From Zopfochytrium polystomum (Eukaryota > Chytridiomycota > Chytridiomycetes > Chytridiales > Chytridiaceae): 64,000 nucleotides of DNA. The DNA is taken from NCBI GenBank assembly GCA_025765615.1, contig JAIVFJ010000015.1, positions 124,001-188,000 on the forward strand. Direction: 5' to 3'. A model generated the notes under the pieces. The model had not been told where the DNA came from. It saw only the letters and a program-made list of their open reading frames with translations, and searched no databases. Shown in pieces: positions 11,933 through 23,141 of this stretch; within the stretch, counting starts at the first letter, position 1; each line of letters starts with the position of its first letter. The position numbers and the translations under genes are program-made.

Positions 11933-13887
11933 ATGGACGACGGCGGCGGCAGCGGCAGCGGCGGCGGCGGCGGCGGGGGAGGCGGCGGGGGAGCCGGGGC
12001 CGGGCACAGCGGCGGCGGCAGTGGCGGCGGCGGTGGCGGTTTCAGCGGCGGGGCTGGGGGCGGGTTCGGCGGCGGCGGGCACGTCGGGGGCGGGTACACG
12101 TCGTACGCATCCGGGTACGGCGCGGGCGGGGTCGCGACGCCGGCGTCGAGCGGGGCGGGTGGTGCGGGCGGGGGCACTGGTTCCCACGGGGCGGTCGACC
12201 ATCACCATGCGCACGAGGAGGAGGAGGGCGGCGACCCGCTTCAGGGGAGTAGCAAGGCGAGCAAGAGAACCAGCCAGCCGGCGTCGGTGGCGTCGGCGCT
12301 GGCGCTCTTGGAGCAACAGGCGCACCCCGCGATGCCGGATGATGCTGCGGCGGCCGCGGCTGCCGCTGCCGCGGCCGGGGTGGTTGGGTCTGGGTCGTTC
12401 CCGTTGGCGGCTGGCGGCGGGGTGCCGATGGCGAAGGCCGGGTCGAGGCGGTCGCGGACGTCGGTGGTGGGCGGGCAGAGCGGGCCTGTGAGGGAGACGA
12501 CGGCCGAGTCGTTGGTCAAGTCGATGAGGGGTTTGACGGCGACGCCGACGGAGATGAGGAATGTGAACAAGGAGGCTTCGATGGAGTTTAGCTTGAGTGA
12601 GTTTGCTTATTTGGATCTTGTGAGTTGTGATGTATTGCTAACTACGATTGGACTCTCCTTTCTGCCTACTCACCATTGTCTCGACTCCTCCATCTCCAAT
12701 GTCGCCTTCACTTACCCCCACACTCATGACAACTTCCAAAACACCCTCAATTCATCCCCGCCAGAATCCTGGCTCACGCTATTCAGCATCACAGGGTCCG
12801 TGATCCCGGGCATCCTGATCCCGACGATGCTCCTTGCCTGCTGGGCGACGATCTGGACGGTGGTGTACACGCAAACCACCTGGCGGTCGTGGGCGACGCC
12901 GCCGACTCTGATCTCGGTCATCTCATTCGTGCTGTCGCTGATGCTCGTGTTCCGCACCAACACGGCGTACGACCGGTACTGGGAGGGCCGCCGCACGTGG
13001 AGCGCCATCAAGACGCACGGGCGCAACCTCGCGCGCGCCATCTGGATCGGTGTCGTGCCAAAGACCGGCAAGACCGAGATCGAGAAGCGAGGCGCGCTCA
13101 ACCTCGTCCTGGCGTTCGCCGTCGCCACAAAGCACTACCTTCGCGACGAGCCCGGCGTCAAGTACAACGACCTGGCCCACCTGGTCATGCACGTGCCGAG
13201 CTTCCACGGCCTGGCTGACGCCCAGGATAAGCATGGCGGCCACGGCGGGGAGGCGGGGAAGAGGATTCCGGTCGAGGTGCTGCTGCATTTGATGGACTAT
13301 GTTAGGAAGGCGAGGAGGGAAGGTGGGTCTTGCGTGTTTGGCGCCTTTTTTTTCTTTTCTTTGCGCGGTCCGCAATCGATTTTTTGCTGTGCGTGTCTGC
13401 GTAACTGGCACTCAACACTTACAATCATCATCTGCTAAAACTTACTACCTCTCCACGTCAAACCCTCTCCACACCAGATCTGATTGACATCACCATGCAA
13501 GTGTCGATGATGACCTCATTAAACGGGCTGACCGACTGCCTCACCGCGCTGGAGCGGATCCGGAACACACCGATCCCGCTGGCGTATAGCATCCACCTGA
13601 AGCAGATCATGCTGATCTTCCTCCTCGCGCTGCCGTTCGAGGTGGTCTCGCAGATCTGGTGGGCGACGATCCCGATCGTGCTCATCTCGTCGTTCACGCT
13701 GTTTGGCGTTGAGGCCATCGCCGCCGAGATCGAGAACCCGTTCGGGTACGACATCAACGACTTGCGGCTCGAAGGGTTCTGCACGGAGCTCCGCGAGGAG
13801 CTGCACCAGCTCAGCGAGTCGGACCCGCGCCGCGAAATGGGGCTGTGGGGAGACCCCGTGGGTGGCGTTGCTAAAAAGTCGCTGTGA
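11933..13887 (+). CDS. bestrophin/UPF0187-family anion channel
   Basis: Exons 11933-12596, 12765-13322 and 13478-13887; the 168-nt first intron is a multiple of three, so the frame appears open through it. The start ATG follows an A run with a good context (caccatggac). The first ~220 residues are very Gly-rich, then Ala/Ser-rich, and presumably cytosolic and disordered. The channel domain starts at SWLTLFSITGSVIPGILIP and continues with transmembrane segments (LLACWATIWTVVY, LISVISFVLSLMLVFRTNTAYDRYWEGR). Typical family residues follow (WSAIKTHGRNLARAIW), with helices IMLIFLLALPFEVVSQIWW and the C-terminal IENPFGYDINDLRLEGFC. Members form pentameric chloride channels. The YDRYWEGR and ENPFG motifs make the family assignment firm; physiological role inferred only. 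Confidence 0.9.
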
Positions 13888-13965
13888 TTTTTTGAGACTG
13901 CGGAGGGAATGCGCGCGACCGGGACGGCCGTGTTTGTTTTCTCCTTTTTTTTTTTTTTTCTTGCC

Positions 13966-14003
<38 letters not shown>

Positions 14004-15638
14004 GCCAACTTGCTCCCTGCTTGGATCCGCCCGCTGTCCTACACAGACGTACAGCCACCACGTTGGGGTCAGAGGACGACGCTTTTTTTGCCTCTTTGTC
14101 AGTCATACATTTCACCCCCACCCGTCCCGTCTGCCCAACCCCCGAACGAAACCCAGACATTATTCTTATTCTTTTTCCTCCCGTTCCTCTCTCCCACATT
14201 TCTGCTCGATTACCCTTTTTTCTCTCCCTCCAGTTCACAGTTGTTCCACCGATTTGGGGGACGCCAAACTTTTGGAGGAAAGGGCTGGGGTTGGAGGTGG
14301 AACACCGAAACCCATCCGTGCCAACGCCCCAACCCTCGCAGTTGTCCTTCAACCTTTCTCATTTTATTTTTCTCTCCCCACATTTATCCTGTTGCTTCTT
14401 TTCTACCTTTGTCGCCTATAAAGTCTCTCTTTTAGCTGAACAGCCCATCCTCTTCTCAGTCTTCTGGACCAGGTGCCTGCTTGTTGTCCAACCAAAGAAA
14501 ACGAAAAACAAAAAAGCGAAAAAAATATGATTACAAGTTGAAAATTATCTGGGTGAGCTGCTCGTTTAACGGACGGACCGGCGGCGCCCTATCGAGGAGG
14601 AGGCGAAGAGAGGTATAGTTGCCCCGAGTGTAATGAACAATCCAGAGCGCCACCCACCTCCAAAAGCATCTTTTGTTCGCAGGTGCTTTTGCCCCACGAC
14701 AACACCCTCCCGCTGACGCCTCTGGAACGTGACGGAACACGCGGGAGGACTTGGAGTTAGCCCAGACGACGAGAATAGAGCCTCGCTGTCCCGGAGCGTC
14801 GATGCAACGCTCTGTCGATCGCGGGGGGGGATTTTACGATGAAACGTGGGGAGGAAGGGGGCTCTCGGGTCGATTTTCCACTTTGCTTCCAATCTTCATC
14901 GCCTGGCTCTCACTCCACGCCGTTTTCCGAAACACCGGCTGCAACCAACCATTTGTGCGTGTTGTGTCTGAGAGAGAGAGTGTGTGTGTATGTGTGTGTG
15001 TTCGTTTGCAACAAAGGGACTCTGCAAAGAGTATTATGGGTATCTCAAACTCAGTTTTCCCTCCAAACTTTGTCATTGAACAAATATCGATTTGATGAAA
15101 AAAGCCCCTTTTCGTGCGGCTTCGTTGTCCCCCCTTGCAGAAAAGGATATCCCATCAAACGCCAAATCGAGTCCCCGAAAATTCGGCAAAGAAGAACAAA
15201 GCACCACGGTCACACGAGCAACCACAGAGTGCACATAGTCCGGTGCATGAGGGCCGGCAAAACGTCGCGCCGGCTTCGGCCCGTGTTGGTATGCGCATTG
15301 AGGGTGGGCACGTGTGTCCAATCCAATTTTTTTTTGAATTTAGGTGTCTCGCCCAATCATTTGCCTCCCGGTTTGTCCCGGCACCAATGGGCGCGTGACG
15401 CGATTTTCTTCATTTTAAACAATAGTTCTCCATGCAAAAAACAAAGAAAAACCAAAAAAAAACAAGAAGACATTTGTCTTGACAAACTCCGGAGCTCTTG
15501 CCAAAAGGAGCAACAAAAAAAAAAAAAAATAAAAGAAACCTGTGAGGCTTGCGTTGAGGACCTAATTAGCAAGTCGGTCATTTGAGCAACCTGCTTTCTG
15601 ACTGCACTTGTTCCTTGGCGCTCGAACGTTTAGTCAGT

Positions 15639-15682
<44 letters not shown>

Positions 15683-15881
15683 ACACTCACTCACTCACTC
15701 ATGGAACCTTTCCGCAAGCAACACACACAAGGGTACTTTCTCCACCAGTTGCAAAAACAGCTGTGAAAGAGACAAAGTCCAAGAAGATCGAAAGAGAGAG
15801 AGAGAGTGTGTGTGTGTGTGTGGGTGTGAAAAGGAAAAAAAAAAAGTAAAAAACAGAAAAAAAGAAAAAGGGACGAAGGGA
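13888..15881. other. intergenic with long poly(T) and purine-rich leader
   Basis: Downstream of the bestrophin stop is a 33-base T run (13970-14002), then pyrimidine-rich sequence to about 14450. From there to 15881 no conserved coding sequence is seen; open frames on both strands are low-complexity. The last 250 bases hold microsatellites and the A-rich leader of the kinase gene. Confidence 0.6.
15640..15702. repeat. (CA)n/(CACT)n microsatellite upstream of the kinase gene
   Basis: About 38 bases of CA followed by ACTC units. A second (GA)n(TG)n tract lies at about 15795-15822. Both sit in the 5' leader region of the kinase gene. Confidence 0.95.
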
Positions 15882-18800
15882 ATGGACCTTGTCCTTCTCA
15901 GGACCATCTCCGGCACCGCCGGCAAGACCTCCACCACCACCACCACCACAACCACCACCACAACCAGCAGCACCACCAGCAGCAGCAGCACCAGCACCAG
16001 TAGCAGCAGCAAAGGCAGTAGCAGCAGCAGTAGCAATAGTTCGGGCGGCGGCGGCGGCGGCGGCGGAGGCAGCACCAACAACGGTGCGTCCGCCTTTGCG
16101 ACCAACATGGACACAGCTGCCCCGTTCCCGTTCTCTCCCTCTTCCTCGCCGTCCGTATCCTCCTCCTTCTCCTCATCCTTCTCCTTTCCCACCTCGGCAT
16201 CGCCGCCTTCGTCGGGCTCTCCTCAGCACCACCGGACGGCTCACCGCCGGTCGACCAGCTCGTCGGCGAGCGGCAGTCTCGCCACCCGGACCGCATCCAT
16301 TGACACTGCCATTCCAAACTTCATTCCTTCTCTGGACGAGGCCCTCATCATGCCGGCCCACTTGCATCGCAGTCGTTCCGTGCACGAATCGTCGAATTCT
16401 CGATCAAGCAGCAGCAGCACCGGCGGCAGTGTCGGTGGGGCGTTTGGCAGCCTCAGGAGTCGCAGCAAAAAGAAGCAGCAGCGGGAGCAGCAGCAGCAAC
16501 AGCAACAGCAGCAACATGAACAATTGCAACTGCAGCTCCAGCAGCAACAGCAGCTGGAGAGAACGTCGCACGATCGGCAGGGCCGACCCACGGTCCATCC
16601 GCCTGAGCCGAGCCATCAGCACCGACAGGCGCAACACCAGCGATCGCTTCCCCTGCTGCTCAACCCGACGAACTACGATTTCACTGACGATCTCACCAAC
16701 CAACCTCTCCTCTTCCCGCACCACCTTGGTCCGCGCATGCCGGCGTCCTCCCCAACCGATTCAGATCCGCACCACTGGCAGCAAGGAACGAAAGCGACTT
16801 CCCCTTCGTCCTCGTCGTCATCCAAGAAGCCGAAGTCCGCGTCGATGGAGGCGCGACGGCTCTTTAGCCGACGGAAAACGTCCAGCAACCGCCAGCCGTC
16901 GCCGCTGCCGCCGCCGTCGCCGTCCGCGTCCTTCCCGTTCCCACTCACGCCAAACTTTGAATCTCCTCCGCCGACCTCGCACTACCACGTTGCTTCCAAC
17001 AGCCAGGAGTCGACCCGGTCGGCGCGATCCCTCTCAGAGTCTTCTACTTTTTCCAGTGGCGGCGCGTCGGTCGTGTCTGTCTCGTCTGCGCCGACCATGC
17101 CTGTCACGAGATACAACTTTGAACCCCTTGCTGCGGCCCCTCCACCACTGCCGTCTGAAGCTCAGTCGCTGCTGCAGTACTACAAACTGCACGATCAACA
17201 GCGCCAGCAACAGCAACAGCAGCAACAGCATCAACAGCCGCAGCAACAGCCGCAGCAACAGCAGCAGCATCTGCAACTGCAACAGCAACCGCAACAGCAG
17301 CGACAGCTCACCGAGCAACCACCGCCGCACCCCCCCACAGTCCAGTTCCAAGTGTATCCGATCAATCCACCCATTGCAACGATGCCTCCCGCGGCCCCCA
17401 CAGATTCGACCACTGGCCGCATGCCCGGGGATCACCCGCACCAGATGCAGTACTCGTCGACCACCGTCAGCAGCACGGGCAGCGACTCACCGCGAGTGTA
17501 CCGACGCCAGCGGTTCTCTCTCCAGTCGAGCCTTGCAGACTCCCCCACACCAACAGTCTTGCGTGGCTACACCGGGTCCACGCGTCCGGCCCGTGGGTCA
17601 TCACCGACTGCATCGCGCGCATCGTCGTCATGGTCATTCCGCTCAAACAGATCGAGGCTTTCCAGACTCATTATACCCTCCGTCGCATCCTTGGTCTCCT
17701 TGTTCGGGACTCCTCCGCCCGATGGCTCCGACGATGCATCGCCAAAGGCCTCTGCCCATGCAGCCACGGGGGCCGACCGAGATACCACCGCTTTGACATC
17801 GGCCCGCGTTTCATCTTCGCCCACCTCAACGGTGCCGTCACCGCCGCTGCAGTCGAGCTCAAAGCGGAAGAGCGTGATTTTGGAGTCCTTGTCCGATCCG
17901 CAGCGGCGGCTCCAGCTCGCGGCGAAGCGCGCAGCGCTCCTCAGTGTCCAGATCGTCTCGCTAAACAGGCTTTTGCATGAGATGTACGCCGAGTACGAGG
18001 CGGAGACAGGTGTCGTTGCGGCCGGGTCCACGTCACCAGAAGTTCCCGCGTCGTCTCCAAGCCCTCCACAACCATCAAAACCAAGCGTACCAGCGGACCC
18101 ATCGACTCCTCACGAGCGGCTTTTTCAAGTCGACTCGCCGCAGCAAGCAGTCTCCCCACGTCTCGCATCCTCCGCGGTTTCGTTGCACGCCCTCCCAGCA
18201 CCGTCGCTTCACGATGAACCCCACACGGCAATCCCCGACGCCGCGGACTCGGACGAAGAGCAGGAAGCGGAAGTCGACTTTCTCACCTCCCTCTTCCCAG
18301 AGTGGGAGGTCGGCCGCCTCCTCGGAGCCGGCAGCACCGGCATGGTGTTTGAAGCCGTCCTTCCGCCGACCTCATCCCCGACCACCCAGCCGCCGCCCGC
18401 GCCGCTGTTTGCCATCAAAAAGACCCGCGTCGTCAGCGTGCACCCGTGGCTGCCGCTGCCCAAACTGTTTTCGACAATCGTGAAATGCTTGCGTCTCGCC
18501 GACCACCCCAACCTCATCGCGTACTTTGGCGCGGAGCGCGTCGGCACCGACATGTTTGTGTTTATGGAGTTTTGCGGCGACGGCTCGGTGCGCGACGTGA
18601 TCTACGGCGACAGGCCGCAGCCGGCATTTATTGCGGGCGTTCGGTCTCCGATACCATCGCCCGCGACGACAACGTCTGCGCTCGCTGCGCCGCTGCCACT
18701 TCCGGCTCCGGCGGCGTCGCCAGTCCCCGGTGGCGACGGTGCGGCTGCACGCCAGCATGGCATACGGGACGAAGCGATTGTGAAACTGTGGATCAAGATG

Positions 18801-21716
18801 ACGTTGGAGGGCCTGTCGTTTTTGCACCGCCACGGCATCATTCACCGCGACCTGAAGCCCGGAAACCTGCTGCTCAAGTGCGGAGTGGTTAAGATTGGTG
18901 ATTTTGGGGTAAGTCGACAGCATTGCGGTCCTGGCCACTGCTCACCCACCTTCAAATGCTCGCTCACCACCACCACCTCCCCCCCTTGATCACCCTCCCC
19001 ACGCTCAACTCAAGGCGGCCAGCATTCGGCAAACATGCTGCGGCACACCACACATGACGCAGCTGATGGGGAGTCCGGCTTACATGGCGCCCGAAGTTAT
19101 CACCGCCAGCACCCTTGCCGGCCCAAAGTCGGCCGCCCCCGCCGCCGCCGCCGCCGCCACATTGCCCTCGCCGCCGGGTGTCGCCCAGGACATTTGGTCC
19201 CTCGGCTGTTGTCTCTTTGAGATGGTCCTCGGGCGGTCGCCGTGGAACCACGTCGACAACATTTACGCGCTGTACTGGCTGGTCGGGACGTGGGCCGCGC
19301 GGGCAGAGGCTGCGGAGAAGGCCGGCGTCGAGCAGTTGGGTGCTCCGTGCCTTCGCCACGACGGCGGCAACGTGACCGGCCCGGATACGGCCGTCCCCAA
19401 CGGCACGGGCACGGCCGCCGCGACGGGAGACGCCGCTCCGGTGGCGGCGGCGGCGACAGGAACCGGCGCCGGATCGTCGACGCACCGCAGCTTGGAGGCG
19501 TCTGTGGCGGCGTGGCTGGACGACGACGTCATCCGCGGCGTGGATCTGTTCGACTCAGACTTTTCGACAGACTGTAGCGGCAGCGGCTCGGATGACGAGC
19601 GCAGCGACGGCTCGCTGTCTGTCGCCGACGACAACCTCGACGGGGAATACACCGACGACTACGAGGACGACGATTTTGACTACGATGACGACGGGTACTA
19701 CTGGCGCAGGCGCAGACGGCGCAACGGTCCGCCTGCGAGCGGCGCGGAAAGCTATCGCAGCGGGGCCAGCGGCTCGCGCCACCCCAGCGCGCTTTTGTTT
19801 ACAGCGGACGACGATACGGCCACGACCGCAGGCATGTCGGTCGTCTCTGGCGGCAGCCGGCAGGCGGGCCGCCGGTCGTTCGTAGGCAGCAAGTTCTCGG
19901 CGTTCCCGCGGCTGAACCGCGACGGCACGCCGACGCGCATGTTTGCCGTTGGAACGACGTCGACGGTGACGACGGCGGCAGCGGGAGACCTGGAGCGCCG
20001 CGCGTCCTTGGTGGCCACCGCGGCGCTGACGGCGACGGTTGTCGACGGTGGAGTCGTCGGGCGCGGCGACGACGGCGACCGCGGTGACGGCTGGGACCCG
20101 CGTCACGGCGCATGGTCGTGGGCTAGCAGCCCAGAGTGGCACGCGCGCCGGCCGGCTGACGGCGCCGAGGAGGTGTACATTGCGTACGGTGAACTCGCAG
20201 ACTCGGCGGCGACGTCCTCGAGCGACTCGGACGGCGGTCAAGGCCGGCACCGCCGTACAACGGCGGACCCCCGCAAGAGCGGCGGCGCGTCGCCGTTCCC
20301 GCGCGCGCCCCACACGCTGCCGACTCCGTCGCCGTCCCCGCCGGACTCCGCCAGCGGCCAGCGGGGTCCGTCGACGGGTCGTGGGGGTGTGCCGGTGGCG
20401 GCGACCGCTCGCGAGGTCAGCGAGTATTACCTCGGCATGCTTGGCGACACGGACTCGCAGTCGCTGACTGTTCTCGAGCCGGAGCCCGAGGCGGAAGGCA
20501 CCACGGTAGAGGTTGAGGACGAAGCCGCACGGCAGAGGGGTTTACTGTGGACGGGGGCACCGGTCCGTGCGGCCGAGCCTGTCGAGCGAGGGCGCGGCGC
20601 CGCCCTTCGACCTGCTGGGAGCGAACCCACAGGGCTCTCCGCCGCCTCCCGTCTCGTCGTCTTGGGCGCAATGGAAGCGGTCCGGGTCGTCGTCGATCCT
20701 CGCGGCGCTGGACGAGGAAGAGGAGGAGTCGGACCGCGCGGCCGTGGGCGACGGCGGCGAAACAGCGCCCGTTGGCCCCGCCGCCGCCTCCTCCGACAAA
20801 GCGTCGCGCAAACGCGTCTCGATCAGCACCCCGCCCGTCACATCCACCAGCCCACGCCCGACGACCGGTCCGCATCCGTCGTCGCCGCCGCCACCCTCGC
20901 TCGGCGCCCCCCACACTGTCTTCCTCGCCCTCCGAGACTCAACCTCAAGTCGCCCGCCGTACTCCGCGGCGGCAACACGCGCAGCGGCAGCCACGCCGCG
21001 GCCCGCAACCCCAGCAAACGCAACTCTGCTGCCGCCGCAAACCAGCACCATTCTCCCCCCAACCGCAGCAGCCAGCAGCAGCAGCATCACTACCAAATAC
21101 CTCCACGACGCCGCGGACAACAGGCCGCCCCGTCAGGCACCGCCACAGGCGGCGCCCACACCCGCCCGCGCCGCCCACCGCCCGCCGACCGCCACCAACA
21201 CCACCACCCGTCGCCACCACAACCACCACCACCTGCGCACCGCCCAGACCAGCCCCAGCGCGGACGCCGCACCTGCCTCCCGTCGCTCGTCGCACCGCAG
21301 ACGCTACCACAGCTCCCTCCGATCCCCACACCGGCGCCCGGCGGCAACCCACCGCCACGCACCGCGACGCCAGCACCGGCTGCACCCCCGACTCGCGAGG
21401 CGATCCTCGCGACCGCGGGGCACGCGCGGGTGCCTCCTCTCCGCCGGGGGAATGCGCGCAGCGGCGGGCGGCGGTTCGCGGGCCACCCGCTGTTGCTGGC
21501 GGCGGTCGACAGCGGGCGGTTCGGACGCGGCCGCGATGGACTTTTTGTGAGTTTTTTTCTTCTTTTTTTCGTTAGCGAACCCTTTTTTTTTTTTTTTTTT
21601 TGACTTGTTTCGGCCCAGGCGCCTCTGCCTCCAATGGAACCCGGCGCCACCGCCCGTCGGCCGACGAGCTGCTGCGGCACCCGTACGTGGGGGACGTGGC
21701 GTGGAGCTTCCGTTGA
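15882..21716 (+). CDS. MAPKKK-like Ser/Thr protein kinase with a giant insert in the catalytic domain
   Basis: Exons 15882-18908, 19015-21546 and 21619-21716. The first ~800 residues are disordered, with poly-Thr, poly-Ser, Gly and long poly-Gln tracts. The kinase domain starts near 18295: P-loop GRLLGAGSTGMV, Lys in FAIKKTR, hinge MEFCGDGSVRDVI, a ~45-residue Pro/Ala insert, catalytic loop IIHRDLKPGNLL, and DFG split by intron 1. It continues with MGSPAYMAPEV and DIWSLGCCLFEMVLGRSPW. The final subdomain appears only ~740 residues later, across intron 2: MDFLRLCLQWNPA then RPSADELLRHPYV. The insert is acidic, Ser-rich and Pro-rich. Two +1 frame breaks are apparent: around 20530-20575, and at about 21649 between NPA and RPSADELL. 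Subdomain motifs resemble STE11/MEKK kinases of MAPK cascades. Confidence 0.78.
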
Positions 21717-23141
21717 CCAACTACGCGCTGGTCGGGCCGAGGAACGCCGTGTGAACCGGGAAAAAAAGAGAGGGAAAATGCGGTCAGCTCTCGCCCCGCT
21801 CTTCCCCACTTTATTATGCCTATTGTTTTCTTTTTAAAGTTGTTGGTACTTTTTTCGTGTTTGTGGCTTGAAAAAAAGGAGAATTCTCTTATCGTCTATT
21901 ATCCCCCATGGTTTACTTCTTTTTTTTTCTCCTTTTTTGCTTTCTTTTCTTCCATTTTCGTTGGGGCCACCGGCAGTTTATCATTTTAGTTGGGCGTTTT
22001 ATTGTTGTTGGATGTTTTCAGGGTCTTTTTTGGTGGTCGGGGGGGTGGGGAGGAGTTTGGAGGATGGAAAGTGGATGGGGAGAGGGGGGAGCTTGTGGGT
22101 AAGTAGGGGTTGGTTTGCGTAATATCCATATATTGAACATACTGAACGCGGACCCGCCGCAGGTTCGCTTGGCGTCGTTCACTCGCCTCACACACACACA
22201 CACACCCACACACACACACTCTCTCTCTCTCTCTCTCTTTCGATGGGGCAAGGTGTGAGTGGAGAAAGTTATGGGGATATTCCCACCCCAGCATCGGCCG
22301 CATTGTTGGAATATGCCCACCCCCACGACCACCCGATAATCGAAAAAACGAAGAATGATTCCATCCTAAACCGTCTGTCTCGTTTTCGCCTTCGTCTCCG
22401 TCACCCTTCCCGCACAACACATAATCGCTGGTCCACCACAATGGCTTGGATTTCAAACAACGTCTACGCGTTTTCGCAATCCTCTTGTTATTATTGCTAT
22501 TTTTTTTTTTTTTGGTGTGGTTTGTTTATTTAATAGTCCCCAGTCCCCTCTCTGTCACATATTTTACCGAACCGCGGAAGAGTGGCCGAGGAAAGGGGCG
22601 CGCAACTGGCGGAGGGAGGGTAAAAATTTGCGTGCCGTTGTTGATTTGTTTGTTTGTTTGTTTGTTTGTTTGTTCGAGGGGTTGCTTTGGTTTTGTGTGT
22701 GTTGGAGGTGTTGTTTGTTAATTAGGTGATTTTTGGTGCCGTCATTCAGGAAGAATTAGAAATTCCAAGACAGAGAGAGAGACAGAGAGAGAGTGTGTGT
22801 GTGTGTGTCTGTGTGAATCGGACGTGCTGGCTCCCGGTGCCGGCCGTTGCAACAGAGTGGACTCTTCTCACGCACACACATGTAAATAAATAAAAAATAT
22901 TCTCAGCAGTGACGGATGTCTCTCGCACGACTTTTTGCACATCCGTTTCTTGGGGGGGGGACAAGCCGTATTTAAAAGGGAGGGCGGAGTCGACTGATAC
23001 GAAACATCAGCACGAGGAGGAGGAGGACAAGTTCCTATACCACACCACACACACGCACACACGTCACACACTCAAACACAAACACGAACACAAACACAAA
23101 CACACCCAGCAATCACTTCCCCCCTCCAACCTCCTCAACAA
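21717..23141. other. intergenic, simple-sequence rich
   Basis: Holds a (CA)n(CT)n tract at 22188-22240, a (TTTG)n tract at about 22644-22674, (GA)n(TG)n at about 22771-22810 and CA-rich sequence just before the transporter gene. No conserved coding sequence. A possible TATA-like stretch (gtatttaaaaggg) is at about 22968, upstream of the transporter. Confidence 0.6.

Noticed and set aside
13519..14352. Minus-strand open frame of 277 codons at the end of the bestrophin gene
   Set aside because: Runs through a poly(T) tract as poly-Lys and is antisense to the conserved last exon.
19555..20313. Minus-strand open frame of 252 codons inside the kinase insert
   Set aside because: Arg/Ala/Val-rich shadow; no motif, and the plus frame is continuous with the kinase domain.
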